DNA of 64,000 nucleotides from Comamonas antarctica (GCF_013363755.1 NZ_CP054840.1:124001-188000), one strand, 5' to 3'; counted from the first letter of the stretch, positions 7,309 through 16,153 are shown. Program-made: numbers and translations. Notes: generated by a model not told the origin, from the sequence alone.

Positions 7309-9777
7309 CTAGGGCGCGGTCCAGGCTTCGGCGGGCGCGTCGGCCGGCACCGAGTACAGGCTGCCGCGCGTGAGCGGCAGCAGCGGCGTGCTTTCCTCGA
7401 TGGCTTCGCCCGGCATGGGCAGGCCGGTGGCCGGCACCACGGTGATGCGCTGCGGCGGCTCGGGAGCCGGTTCGGGCTCGGGTTGCGCCGGCGCGGCGTC
7501 GGGACGGGGCTGGGGCCGCAGCTTCGGCGTATCGCCTGGGATGGGCGGTGCCGGTGCCCACCAGTCGTTCCAGCGGCTTTGCAATGCTGCGCCCAGGCCG
7601 CTCCACCAGTGGTTTTCCACGGGTTCGGTGAACTTCGCCTTGGCGTCGATCACGCGTGCGCGCAGCGCGCGCGCCGTGAAGTCGCCGACAATCGGCAGCG
7701 CGCTGCGCGCACCCTGGCCCCATTGCTCGTTGCGCAGGTTGATGCGGCTGTCGTTGAAGCCGGCCCAGGCGCCCACCACCAGTTCAGGATGCATCAGGAT
7801 GAACCAGCCGTCGGCATTGTTCTGCGTGGTGCCGGTCTTGCCGGCGACATCGGCGCGGATGCCGTATTGCTGGCGGATGGCGCGCGCCGTGCCCTTGTCG
7901 ACCACGCCGCGCAGCATGTCGACCAGCGCATAGCTGAGGCGCGCGTCGAACACCTGTTCGGCCTTCGTCGGCGCGAATTCCGCGAGCACCTCGCCGTCGC
8001 GGTTCTCGATGCGCGTGACCCACATCGGTTCGTGATAGCTGCCGCCATTGGCCAGCGTGCCATAGGCGCTGACCATTTCCTTGAGCGTGACCGGGCTGCT
8101 GCCCAGCGCCAGTGCCGGCACCGGCTCCAGCGGGCTCTGGCGCACGCCCAGCGCGCGCGCCAGTTGCACGACCCGGCCCACGCCGACTTCCTGCATCAAC
8201 TCGGCGGTGATGGTGTTCTTCGAATAGGCCAGCGCGTCGGCCAGCGTCATGTCCCTGCCGCTCGGGGGGCCGGCATCGGCCGGGCGCCAGACCTCGCCGC
8301 CGGCCAGCGTGATTTCCACCGCCTGGTCGGGGCGCTGGTCCTGTGCGCGCAGGCCTTGCTGGAGCGCGGCGCCATAGACAAACGGCTTGAAGGTCGAGCC
8401 TGGCTGGCGCCGCGCCTGCTGCACGTGGTCGAAACCGTCCAGGCTGAAGTCGCGGCTGCCGACCCATGCCCGCACCGCACCCGTGGCCGGGTCCACGGCC
8501 AGGAAGCCGGCTTCAGGCCGCAGCTTGTCGGCGCGCAGCCGGCGCATGAAGGCCTGGTCCTTGAGCAGGGCCTGCAGCGCCTCGTCGGGGCCGAGCTTCG
8601 ACTTGCGGAATTCAGCCGACTCGCGCACCAGCATCTGGACCAGCGGATTGTCGGCACTCCATCCGCCGCGCTGGTTCCAGCCGGCATTGGCCACGCCCTG
8701 CAGCGTGCGGCCCTGGCGCGCCACGGCCTGGGTGGCCCAGGCCTGCAGCCGCATGTCGAGCGTGGTGTGCACCACCAGGCCGTCGGTGTGGATGTTGTAG
8801 CCGTTGCTGTCGGCCCAGGCGATGAGCCATTTGCGCAGCTGCTGCGTGAAATGCGGCGCCGGGCCCGTCGGTTCTTCCTGGCGTTCGAAGTCGATGCGCA
8901 GCGGGCGCTTCTTCAACTGCTCGAACGTGGCGGCATCGAGTTCGTCGCGTTTGACCATCTGCGACAGCACGGTGTTGCGCCGCGCCACCGAGCGCTCGGG
9001 ATTGAGTACCGGGTTGTAGTAGCTCGTGCCCTTGAGCATGCCGACCAGCGTTGCCGATTCGATCACGTTCAACTGCTTCGCCGGCTTGTCGAAATAGGTG
9101 CGCGCCGCCATCTCGATGCCATAGGCGTTGTAGAGGAAGGGAACGGTGTTGAGGTAGGTCTCGAGGATTTCGTCCTTGGAGTAGAGCGCCTCGATCTTGA
9201 ACGCGGTGATGGCTTCCTTGAGCTTGCGCGTGAGCGTCGGCGCGCGGCCGATTTCCTCGGGGTAGAGGTTGCGCGCGAGCTGCTGCGTGATGGTCGAGCC
9301 GCCCTGGCGGTCGCCGCTCAGCGTGTAGACCAGCGACGAGGCCGTACGCCGCCAGTCGAGCCCATGGTGCTGGTAGAAGCGGTGGTCCTCGGTGGCAATC
9401 AGCGCCTTGACCACGGCCGGCGCGATCTGTTCGAGCGCCACCCAGTCGCGGTTGCTGCGCTTGAACACGGCCAGTTCCTTGCCGTCCTGGCTCAGGATCT
9501 GCGCCGGCTGCTCGAGCCGGGCCTTGCGGATGTCGCGGATGCCCGGGGTGAAGGGAATCAGCACCAGCACATACAGCAAGCCCAGAGCGGGCAGCGCCGC
9601 CAGGCCCCACAGCCACTGGCGCCGCGTGGGGCGGCGCAGCGCGGCAAGGCGCGCGCGCGTCGGGAACCAGGGCCGGGCCTGCGCATGTTGCCATGCGGCC
9701 GCCACGCGGGCGGGCAGCTTCAAGTCATTCACGGAAAAGCGCACGGTGCTGAGCAGGCCAGGCTGCTGAAAATCCAA
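7309..9777 (-). CDS. Class A penicillin-binding protein (PBP1A type, bifunctional)
   Basis: Polymerises lipid II into glycan strands and cross-links the stem peptides; anchored in the inner membrane with the bulk in the periplasm. In order: cytoplasmic N-terminus rich in Arg, one membrane segment (about 56-77), a GT51 transglycosylase domain with catalytic E130 in ATEDHRFYQHHG and GGSTITQQLARNLY, then a transpeptidase domain with S461 in PGSTFKPF, SKN in AYSKNTITAE, and K647 in GKTGTTQ. A Pro/Ala-rich C-terminal tail follows. Length 822 is normal for PBP1A-like enzymes. The start is a TTG at 9777; a GTG a few codons inside is possible. E. coli-type outer lipoprotein activators are not encoded nearby. 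Confidence 0.92.
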   Translation of the reverse strand: MDFQQPGLLSTVRFSVNDLKLPARVAAAWQHAQARPWFPTRARLAALRRPTRRQWLWGLAALPALGLLYVLVLIPFTPGIRDIRKARLEQPAQILSQDGKELAVFKRSNRDWVALEQIAPAVVKALIATEDHRFYQHHGLDWRRTASSLVYTLSGDRQGGSTITQQLARNLYPEEIGRAPTLTRKLKEAITAFKIEALYSKDEILETYLNTVPFLYNAYGIEMAARTYFDKPAKQLNVIESATLVGMLKGTSYYNPVLNPERSVARRNTVLSQMVKRDELDAATFEQLKKRPLRIDFERQEEPTGPAPHFTQQLRKWLIAWADSNGYNIHTDGLVVHTTLDMRLQAWATQAVARQGRTLQGVANAGWNQRGGWSADNPLVQMLVRESAEFRKSKLGPDEALQALLKDQAFMRRLRADKLRPEAGFLAVDPATGAVRAWVGSRDFSLDGFDHVQQARRQPGSTFKPFVYGAALQQGLRAQDQRPDQAVEITLAGGEVWRPADAGPPSGRDMTLADALAYSKNTITAELMQEVGVGRVVQLARALGVRQSPLEPVPALALGSSPVTLKEMVSAYGTLANGGSYHEPMWVTRIENRDGEVLAEFAPTKAEQVFDARLSYALVDMLRGVVDKGTARAIRQQYGIRADVAGKTGTTQNNADGWFILMHPELVVGAWAGFNDSRINLRNEQWGQGARSALPIVGDFTARALRARVIDAKAKFTEPVENHWWSGLGAALQSRWNDWWAPAPPIPGDTPKLRPQPRPDAAPAQPEPEPAPEPPQRITVVPATGLPMPGEAIEESTPLLPLTRGSLYSVPADAPAEAWTAP

Positions 9778-9867
9778 AGCGCGCAGTGTGGCTGAAAACG
9801 CCCGAAGCTGCTCAGGCGCCGCCGCCTTGCCTCTGGCAGCGGCCGTTTGGCCCTGTGCCGCGTGGCG

Positions 9868-10431
9868 TTATGCGGGCGCCAGCCAGTCGGCTAGTTGCTC
9901 GGCGTGGTGCTGTTCCTGTTCGAGGATGGACTCCAGCAGCCGGCGCGTGGTCGGATCCTTGTCGCCGATCAAGGCCACCATCTGGCTGTAGGCCTCGACG
10001 GCCACGCGCTCGGCAATCAGGTTGGCGCGCAGCATGGCCTGCAGGTCGCGCACCGGGCTGTAGGCGGCGTGGCTGCGCTGGGTCAGCGTGTCGGGGTTGA
10101 AGTCGGGCTCGCCGCCGAGCTGCACGATGCGCCGCGCAAGCCGGTCGGCGTGACGGGCCTCGTCGTTGGCATGCACCATGAACTCGCTGGCAATGGCGGG
10201 CGACGCCAGCCCGACGGCGGTGAAATGGTGGCGCCTGTAGCGCAGCACGCAGACCCATTCGGTGGCCAGCGCATCGTTGAGCAGGGCAATGATTTCCTCG
10301 CGCCAGAGGCCGAAATGCGGGGTCACGGCGCCGGTCTGCAGATCGCTCCTGGCGGCTTCGAGGCCAGCCTGGTTCAGGGCCAGGCGCTCGCGCGCTGCAG
10401 CGGCATCGAGGTGCGCTCTGGAGTGTTTCAT
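9868..10431 (-). CDS. Ferritin-like diiron protein (bacterioferritin/Dps-related)
   Basis: A 187-residue four-helix-bundle protein. Four helices carry the ligands expected of a diiron site: E in LATEWVCVLRYRRHHF, the ExxH-like EARH in NDEARHADRL, E in IAERVAVEAY and EQHH in LEQEQHHAEQL. This spacing matches ferritin-like oxidases and the bacterioferritin-like proteins annotated in Burkholderiales. It probably oxidises or stores iron, or acts in stress protection. The ATG at 10431 has a purine-rich upstream stretch. It is flanked by unrelated genes and has no ferredoxin partner (bfd) nearby; Fur is encoded 43 kb away. Confidence 0.8.
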   Translation of the reverse strand: MKHSRAHLDAAAARERLALNQAGLEAARSDLQTGAVTPHFGLWREEIIALLNDALATEWVCVLRYRRHHFTAVGLASPAIASEFMVHANDEARHADRLARRIVQLGGEPDFNPDTLTQRSHAAYSPVRDLQAMLRANLIAERVAVEAYSQMVALIGDKDPTTRRLLESILEQEQHHAEQLADWLAPA

Positions 10432-10623
10432 GGCCGTCTCTCCGTCCCCGCAGGGGAGTCTCTAGAGCGTAGACGGGGGCAGGCGCACCGGGTGTGGGAA
10501 AACCGCGCATGGCCAACCGTGAAAAAGGCGCGATGCAGCCGCCCGGGCGCAGCGTAAAGACCCGGGGCCGGCGCCAGGGCCGGGTGCTGGGCGATACTCG
10601 GCTGCTTGGGAAGAGGCGCCGCC

Positions 10624-11247
10624 ATGGCGCAAGGAGTGGGCGTGAAATCTGCAAGTGACAGTTGGTTCGACGAGGCGTACTACGAGCGCTATTACTTCGA
10701 CAAGAAGACCAGCGTGGTCGACCCCCAGCACATGGAGCGCCTGGGCAACTTCGTCTGCAGCTACCTCAAGTACCTGCGCGTGCCGGTACAACGCGTGCTC
10801 GACGTCGGCTGCGGCATCGGACTGTGGCGCGACATCATCGCGCGGCATTTCCCCGACGCCACGTTCCACGGCGTCGAATACAGCGCCTATCTGTGCGAGC
10901 GCTTTGGCTGGGAGCGCGGATCGGTGGTCGACTACCGCGCCGATGAACCCTTCGACTTCGTCATCTGTCAGGGCGTGCTGCCCTATCTGAGCGCTGCCGA
11001 CCTCAAGCACGCACTGCACAATTTCTCCCGCCTGAGCCGCGGCGCCCTGTATATCGAGGCGGTATCGCACGAGGATTGGGAGCGCGACATCCTCGACGAG
11101 ACGCTGACCGACCCGCGGCTGTTCCGCCACCGCGCGGCGCTCTACCGGCGTGGACTGTCGCAGGGCTTCATCGAGCTGGGCGGCGGCATCTGGCTGAGCC
11201 GCGCTGCCGAGGTGCCGCTGTTCGAGCTCGAATGCGCAGCCCGCTGA
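10624..11247 (+). CDS. Class I SAM-dependent methyltransferase
   Basis: A 207-residue cytoplasmic enzyme with the glycine-rich AdoMet motif VLDVGCGIG (58-66), an acidic residue after the second strand (VEYS) and a third motif FDFVICQGVLPYL. An aromatic N-terminal stretch (SWFDEAYYERYYFD) is characteristic of small methyltransferases of this type in Burkholderiales. The start at 10624 has AAGAGG 8 bases upstream. Its TGA overlaps the ATG of the DTW-domain gene (TGATG), so the two are translationally coupled and may act on a common substrate, perhaps RNA; that is inference. Confidence 0.82.
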   Translation: MAQGVGVKSASDSWFDEAYYERYYFDKKTSVVDPQHMERLGNFVCSYLKYLRVPVQRVLDVGCGIGLWRDIIARHFPDATFHGVEYSAYLCERFGWERGSVVDYRADEPFDFVICQGVLPYLSAADLKHALHNFSRLSRGALYIEAVSHEDWERDILDETLTDPRLFRHRAALYRRGLSQGFIELGGGIWLSRAAEVPLFELECAAR

Positions 11248-11999
11248 TGGACCAGCACACCCCGCCCCACGCGGTATCGCGGCTGCGCACGGCACGCCTG
11301 GCGCGCAGCGTCAAGCCCTTCCTGGCGCGCGGCGGGCCGCGCGGCGAGCGCTGCGCGGGTTGCCGGCTGCGTCCGAGCCATTGCCTGTGCGCGCTGCGTC
11401 CCACGCAGGCCACGCAGGCTGGCGTCTGCCTGCTGATGGCCGATACCGAGCCGCTCAAGCCCAGCAACACCGGCTGGCTCGTGGCGGATGTGGTGCAGGA
11501 CACGTTTGCGTTCGGCTGGTCGCGTACCGAGGTCGACCCGGCGCTGCTGGCGCTGCTGGACGATCCGCAATGGCAGCCGTTGGTGGTGTTTCCCGGCGAG
11601 TATGCGGAGCAGGCGCGCGTGGTGCATGCGGTCGAGCCCGCGGCGCGCGCAGGCCGGCGCCCGCTGTTCGTGCTGCTGGACGCGACCTGGCCCGAAGCGC
11701 GCAAGATGTTCCGCAAGAGTCCCTACCTGAACCGTTTTCCGGTGCTGAGCCTGCTGGCCGAACAGGTGTCGCGCTACCAGCTGCGCCGCTCCCGCCGCGG
11801 CGACCATTTCTGCACCGCCGAGGTCGCGGCGCTGTGCCTGGAGCTGGGTGGCGACACGCGTGCGGCGCAGGCGCTCGAAGCCTATTTCGACGTGTTCACC
11901 CACCACTACCTGCAGGCCAAGCACCAGCTGCCGCCGGACCTGGAAAGCGCGCCGCACCGGCAGCTGCAGGCGCTGGCAGCGGCCCGGCCGGCAGCCTGA
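11247..11999 (+). CDS. DTW-domain tRNA-uridine aminocarboxypropyltransferase
   Basis: Predicted to transfer the 3-amino-3-carboxypropyl group from SAM to uridine 47 of tRNA (acp3U), the activity established for the DTW/TapT family. The 250-residue product shows a zinc-binding CxxC...CxC cluster (C36, C39, C46, C48) in GERCAGCRLRPSHCLC and the family signature DATWPEARKM (D145, W148), plus SxRxGD near 183. The ATG at 11247 shares a base with the stop of the methyltransferase gene; a second in-frame ATG lies at 11232. The coupling suggests a two-gene RNA-modification unit. Confidence 0.85.
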   Translation: MDQHTPPHAVSRLRTARLARSVKPFLARGGPRGERCAGCRLRPSHCLCALRPTQATQAGVCLLMADTEPLKPSNTGWLVADVVQDTFAFGWSRTEVDPALLALLDDPQWQPLVVFPGEYAEQARVVHAVEPAARAGRRPLFVLLDATWPEARKMFRKSPYLNRFPVLSLLAEQVSRYQLRRSRRGDHFCTAEVAALCLELGGDTRAAQALEAYFDVFTHHYLQAKHQLPPDLESAPHRQLQALAAARPAA

Positions 12000-12113
12000 A
12001 CGCCAGGCGCTTTCACCCTGCAGGATGCTGCGCCGCAGGGCTTGCGGCACAATCACGCCCCTTGCGGTGTTCGTGTGCCGCGCCGATACCTGCCACTTAC
12101 GCTCCCGACCGCC

Positions 12114-12362
12114 ATGACCCAGAACCGCTCCGCCACGTCCGACCAATCGCCTGAACTGTGCGCCTCCTGCGCGGGCATCCAGCGCAACTGGCGCCGCGCG
12201 CCTGGCCATGTCGAGCTGCAGCAGCATGGCAACCGCAAGGAAGAACGCGCTTCGGGCCTGGTGACCGTCACGCGCTACCAGTGCGACCAGTGCGGCACGA
12301 TCTGGGACTACGAGAACGACAAGCAGAACCAGCACGCAGGCTGGTCCATCGTCAAGCGCTGA
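12114..12362 (+). CDS. Small zinc-ribbon protein of unknown function
   Basis: An 82-residue protein with two CxxC knuckles, CASCAG near residue 17 and CDQCGTIWDYE near 58, which would bind one zinc ion. The segment between is basic and carries RNWRRAPGHVELQQHG. I do not recognise a named family; it looks like a conserved Burkholderiales hypothetical. The start at 12114 is the first ATG that keeps both knuckles. It follows the DTW gene on the same strand after 114 bases, with a CACAAT hexamer between, so it may be separately transcribed. Confidence 0.62.
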   Translation: MTQNRSATSDQSPELCASCAGIQRNWRRAPGHVELQQHGNRKEERASGLVTVTRYQCDQCGTIWDYENDKQNQHAGWSIVKR

Positions 12363-12886
12363 GCGCAGGGCCCCGGCAAAGCGGCAGCCGCCCGCGCCGC
12401 CAAGCCCCACGGCACCTGCCGGCGCCGGTGGCTGCCAGGCCACGTTGCATCATTTTTCATTCGATACAAGTCCTGCTGCACCGGCTCTCCCGGAGCCTGC
12501 AGCATTTGGCGTTTCCCTCGCGCCGCAAGCACCCAGCTTTCTACTATTGCTTACAGGCGCTGTAGGCTTTTTTCCCTTGTTGGTCCTTTTGATTGCCTTT
12601 AAATTTCATAGCACGGACTTGAGCTGAAACCGTGGTTAGAATGAAACACAGCTGATCTTTTTCAGCTTTCTCGGCGCCTACCAGCCGCAACGCTGTGCCA
12701 CCGCTTCCGGCGGGCCGCAGCATCTGCAAGACCTGGGTCATAGGCGTCCAATTCACCCGCTTTTGCGTCGTGTGCCGTTGTTCGCACTGCTGCCGATGAA
12801 TGGAGCCAGTGCTGGCCGAGCGTGCGCAGGCTACGCCTGCCGTGCATCTGCTTTTCCCCTGTTGTCAGCCGGGCCGTGCCCGTCGA
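12363..12886. other. Long non-coding stretch, AT-richer than its surroundings
   Basis: No convincing gene in 524 bases. The middle (about 12440-12660) is clearly AT-richer than the neighbourhood, with runs such as CATCATTTTTCATTC and CTTTTTTCCCTTG. A short hairpin with arms AGCTGA/TCAGCT around a T-rich loop sits near 12650-12666. Short open frames on both strands are hydrophobic or low in complexity and have no ribosome site. It probably carries the promoter of the acyltransferase gene. Confidence 0.5.
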
Positions 12887-13978
12887 ATGAAAGGTTCCCC
12901 GGGTTTGGCTTTGCAAGACTTCAAACTGCGCTACAACCCAGCCCTTGACGGGCTGCGCGGCGTGGCCATCGTGCTGGTGCTGCTGTCGCATGCCCATGTG
13001 CCGATGTTCGAGGGCGCGTTCCTGGGCGTCGACCTGTTCTTCGTGCTCAGCGGGTTTTTGATCACCTCGTTGCTGCTGCAGGAGTTCCAGAGCAATGACC
13101 GCCTGGACTACTGGCGCTTCTACCGCCGGCGCTTCTTCCGGCTGATGCCGGCGCTGCTGCTGTTCCTGGCGGCCTATGTCCTGATTGCCCCGCTGCTCTG
13201 GCCCGACCTGGACGATGTCCACCAGGACGCGCTGGTTTCTGCGCTTTATCTCGCCGATTACGGCATCGCCTTCTTCGACAGTCCCGAAACGCTGCTGCAC
13301 ATGTGGTCGCTATCGGTCGAGGAACACTTCTATCTGGTGTGGCCGCCACTGTTGGTGCTGCTGCTGCGCAAGGTCCAGCCGGGGCAGCTGTGGCGGCCCG
13401 TGCTGCTGCTGTGGCTGCTGAGCACGCTGTGGCGCCTGTTCTGGGTCGGCCAGGACCAGCATTTCTATGAAATCTTCTTCCGTTTCGATACCCGCGCTTC
13501 GGGCCTGCTGGCAGGCAGCCTGCTGGCCGCGCTGGTGATCGAGAAGCCGGTGTGGATCCAGGCGCTGCAAAAGCGCATGCCGCACGTGATGTGGCTGCCG
13601 CTTGCAATTCCGCTGCTGATGCGCCTCGAATGGGACAACCAGGCGGTGATGGTCTGGGGCCTGACGGTGGTCGAATGCGCGGCGCTGGTGCTGCTGGTGG
13701 CGGTGCAGCAGCAGCGCGGCCTGGTCTACGAGATGCTGCGCGCGCCGCTGCTGGTGCAACTGGGCCGGCTCTCGTATGGCGTCTATCTGTGGCATTACCC
13801 GGTGGTGCGCTATCTGCGGGCCGAGTATTCCTGGCCCGTGGTCGTGGTGGCCGGGCTGGCCATCTCGATTGCGCTTTCGGCACTGTCGTTCTACACCATC
13901 GAACGCTGGGCCCTGCGCTGGCGCGACCGGCCCAAGCGCGCGCCCGACGAGCGCCGCGTGCCGGCCACCGCCGGCTGA
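12887..13978 (+). CDS. Membrane acyltransferase, acyltransferase_3 (OafA/NodX) family
   Basis: Multispanning inner-membrane enzyme of about 363 residues that would O-acylate an exported sugar such as O-antigen, exopolysaccharide or peptidoglycan. The N-terminus carries YNPALDGLRGVAIVLVLLSH, with the conserved Arg and His of the family, then GVDLFFVLSGFLI and the signature HMWSLSVEEHFYLVWP; about ten hydrophobic segments follow. There is no SGNH extension, unlike full-length OafA, so it is the short membrane-only form. Start 12887 is chosen to begin just before the first motif; an upstream ATG adds 29 residues without homology. No polysaccharide genes are adjacent. Confidence 0.87.
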   Translation: MKGSPGLALQDFKLRYNPALDGLRGVAIVLVLLSHAHVPMFEGAFLGVDLFFVLSGFLITSLLLQEFQSNDRLDYWRFYRRRFFRLMPALLLFLAAYVLIAPLLWPDLDDVHQDALVSALYLADYGIAFFDSPETLLHMWSLSVEEHFYLVWPPLLVLLLRKVQPGQLWRPVLLLWLLSTLWRLFWVGQDQHFYEIFFRFDTRASGLLAGSLLAALVIEKPVWIQALQKRMPHVMWLPLAIPLLMRLEWDNQAVMVWGLTVVECAALVLLVAVQQQRGLVYEMLRAPLLVQLGRLSYGVYLWHYPVVRYLRAEYSWPVVVVAGLAISIALSALSFYTIERWALRWRDRPKRAPDERRVPATAG

Positions 13979-13981
13979 AGG

Positions 13982-14608
13982 CTAGAACCCCGCGCCAGGC
14001 TGGGCCAGGTATTCCTGTTCCTCGGGCGTGCTGGGCCGGCCCAGGATCGGATTGCGGTGCGGAAAGCGGCCAAAGCGCGTGATCACGTCCTGGTGCTTGT
14101 GCGCGTAATCCAGCGTGCCGGCAAAGAAGCTGCGCGTGTCAGGGGTGGCCAACTCGTGCAGCTTGCCGAACAGGCCCACGCTCTGCGCCTGCAGCGGCCC
14201 GTCTTCGGCATGCTCCAGCGGCAGGTAGAAGAAGATGCGTGCCACGCTGGGCACGTCCGGGTCGGTGTCGTGGCCTTCGAGAATGCCGTCCAGCGCCAGT
14301 TGCAGCGCCTGCGCATCGCCGGCAAAGCTTTTTGGCGTGCCGCGGAACAGGTTGCGCGTGAACTGGTCCAGCAGCAGGATCAACGCCAGGCGCCCCTTTG
14401 GCGTGCCGGCCCAGCCGTCGAGCGCGCCCGACAGCGCCTGCTCGACCAGCGGGCCGAAGCGCGAGCCGATCTCGGCATCGGTGGCGGCCGATTTGGTGAA
14501 CCACAGCGCCTGGCGCGCGAGCGCATCGGCATCGGTGGGGGCGGCAGCACCGAACCAGTAGGTGAACAGTTCGGCGATGCGCGGGTCTGTGGGCAGGGCT
14601 TGGGGCAT
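13982..14608 (-). CDS. DUF924 family protein
   Basis: A 208-residue soluble all-helical protein of the DUF924 family. Recognised from LFTYWFGAAAP at the N-terminus, ALILLLDQFTRNLFRGTP in the middle and FFYLPLEHAED and FGRFPHRNPILGRPSTPEE towards the C-terminus, which are the conserved blocks of that family. Its biochemical role is not known. The stop lies three bases from the stop of the convergent acyltransferase gene, leaving no room for a terminator between them. Confidence 0.88.
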   Translation of the reverse strand: MPQALPTDPRIAELFTYWFGAAAPTDADALARQALWFTKSAATDAEIGSRFGPLVEQALSGALDGWAGTPKGRLALILLLDQFTRNLFRGTPKSFAGDAQALQLALDGILEGHDTDPDVPSVARIFFYLPLEHAEDGPLQAQSVGLFGKLHELATPDTRSFFAGTLDYAHKHQDVITRFGRFPHRNPILGRPSTPEEQEYLAQPGAGF

Positions 14609-14707
14609 GGACAGTGTTCCGGAAGCGGCAAAGTTTCATTGTGCCGCTGCGCCACGCGCAGCCGCGTAGGTCGCCGGCGCCAGCGCCGGCGGGCCCCGCT
14701 GCGGTCT

Positions 14708-15793
14708 TCAGAAAAAGTGCGTGATGCCCAGGCTGATGCCGTTTGAACGGTCCTTGTTGCCCACGCCCTGGTAGCCGGCCTTCCACTTCGTGGTGTCGAG
14801 TTCGAGGTAGAGGCTGCTGCGGCGCGACAGCTGGTAGTCGACAAAACCGATGACGCGCGTGTAGCCATCCTTGTTCAGGCCGGTGCGCTCGCGGTCCACC
14901 TTGTAGTAGCCGCCGTTGAGGCTGAGCTGCTGGGTCAGAGGGTAGGTGCCGCCCAGTGCCAGCACCTTGTTCGTGGTCTGCGCCGTGGTGCTGGTGTCGC
15001 CCTGGTTGCGGCCGAAGTTCAGCGTGAGACGCAGGTCGCCGGTCTTCCACGCCGCGCCGATGTTGGCCGCATCGAGCTCCAGTCCGTTGGCGTCCTGGAA
15101 CTGGGTATAGGCGCTGACCAGCACCAGGCCGCCGTTTGCATAGTTCAGGCCCAGGCCCCGGGACTCCTGGCGCCGGCTCGATATCGCGGACTCGCCGAAG
15201 CTGTACATTGCGCGCGCGGTCACGCCGCCAAACGTGCCCGAGTATTTGACCGAGTTGTTGACGCGGTTGGATGCGCCCGTGCTGTTGGTCGTGCCGTACT
15301 CGATGCCCAGGCGGTGGCCGGTCAGGCTTGTGACCTGGATGTTGGGGTTCAGGGAGGCAAAGCGCAGCCCGATCGCATCGATGAGCGTCACCGAGTCCGC
15401 GACCAAGGTGTTCTGGCGGCCCGCGGTGACCGCGCCCCAGTTGCCGGTCAGGCCGACGATGGCTGCACGATCAAAAAAGCCCGCGGCCGAGCCGGAAGTG
15501 CCCGTGTCGACGCCGAGCGTGGATTCCAGGTTGAAGGTGGCCTTGAGGCCGCCGCCCAGGTCTTCCTGGCCACGCAGTCCCCAGCGGCTGGTGGGACCCA
15601 CACCGCTGTTGATGACCCTGGAGTTGTCTGGCGCGTTCGCATAGCTTGCGGTGAAGCCGGTCTGGGAGCGCATGGCGACGTCCACGATGCCATAGATGGT
15701 GAGGCTGCTCTGCGCCGGAGCTTGCTGGGCCTGTGCCAGTGCGGGCAGGCTTGCGCTCAAAGCCGCGATGGCAAGTGCTGAAATTTTGTGCAT
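14708..15793 (-). CDS. Gram-negative porin (Burkholderiales Porin_4 type)
   Basis: Outer-membrane trimeric beta-barrel. The 361-residue precursor begins MHKISALAIAALSASLPALA with a cleavable signal peptide ending AQA, followed by the first strand SSLTIYGIVDVAM, the RWGLRGQEDLGGGLKA turn region and DRAAIVGLTGNWGAVTAGRQ typical of loop 3 porins. The last residue is Phe (ITHFF), the BAM recognition signal. It is divergently placed from a Bug-type receptor gene, with two inverted repeats in the 360-base gap. Substrate selectivity cannot be read. Confidence 0.92.
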   Translation of the reverse strand: MHKISALAIAALSASLPALAQAQQAPAQSSLTIYGIVDVAMRSQTGFTASYANAPDNSRVINSGVGPTSRWGLRGQEDLGGGLKATFNLESTLGVDTGTSGSAAGFFDRAAIVGLTGNWGAVTAGRQNTLVADSVTLIDAIGLRFASLNPNIQVTSLTGHRLGIEYGTTNSTGASNRVNNSVKYSGTFGGVTARAMYSFGESAISSRRQESRGLGLNYANGGLVLVSAYTQFQDANGLELDAANIGAAWKTGDLRLTLNFGRNQGDTSTTAQTTNKVLALGGTYPLTQQLSLNGGYYKVDRERTGLNKDGYTRVIGFVDYQLSRRSSLYLELDTTKWKAGYQGVGNKDRSNGISLGITHFF

Positions 15794-15874
15794 TTGTGTC
15801 TCCTCGATGTAATTGTGGGTAAAACGCAGCGCCGAGTTTCTTTGGGTTTTTGGTCACGACTTATGCTTGAAAGG

Positions 15875-15895
15875 CATAGCTGATATATGGCTATG
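15875..15895. promoter_or_regulatory. Inverted repeat CATAGC-N9-GCTATG upstream of the porin gene
   Basis: Arms CATAGC (15875-15880) and GCTATG (15890-15895) flank an AT-rich centre, 82 bases before the porin ATG. The T-N11-A spacing inside the element is like a LysR-type regulator site, though no regulator gene is nearby. Candidate operator, by pattern only. Confidence 0.45.
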
Positions 15896-16065
15896 GCGTT
15901 TTTGATCTGTTGTGGTGTCGGCATTGGACTATCTGCATAGGGAGAAATGCCGAATGAAGACGGAGGATGCCTCGGGGAAGCGGTGCGATGTTGCGAGAAG
16001 CCTAGGGTTTACCCCTGTTGGAAATTGCCCAATGCTGCACGCGCAGGGTCAATAATGCAGTGCGC

Positions 16066-16090
16066 TAGATATGCGGTTCTGGCATATCTA
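16066..16090. promoter_or_regulatory. Perfect inverted repeat TAGATATGC-N7-GCATATCTA upstream of the Bug gene
   Basis: Nine-base perfect arms at 16066-16074 and 16082-16090 separated by 7 bases, 63 bases before the ATG of the Bug-type receptor. Flanking GCGC and AGCG extend the partial symmetry. There is no T run, so it is not a terminator; it is the strongest operator candidate in this intergenic region. Confidence 0.55.
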
Positions 16091-16153
16091 AGCGTGCTTT
16101 GCCAGCGCAGGGCCCGGGCCCCTGGCAGAACCTCTTCGACTGCACATACCGCC

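Noticed and set aside
7216..9795. An 859-codon open frame on the plus strand opposite the PBP1A-type gene
   Set aside because: Antisense shadow of the penicillin-binding protein; no recognisable domain.
12445..12627. A 60-codon frame with a hydrophobic C-terminus in the AT-rich gap
   Set aside because: No ribosome site, Pro/Phe/Leu-rich low complexity, and no conserved pattern; the hydrophobic stretch comes from the T-rich DNA.
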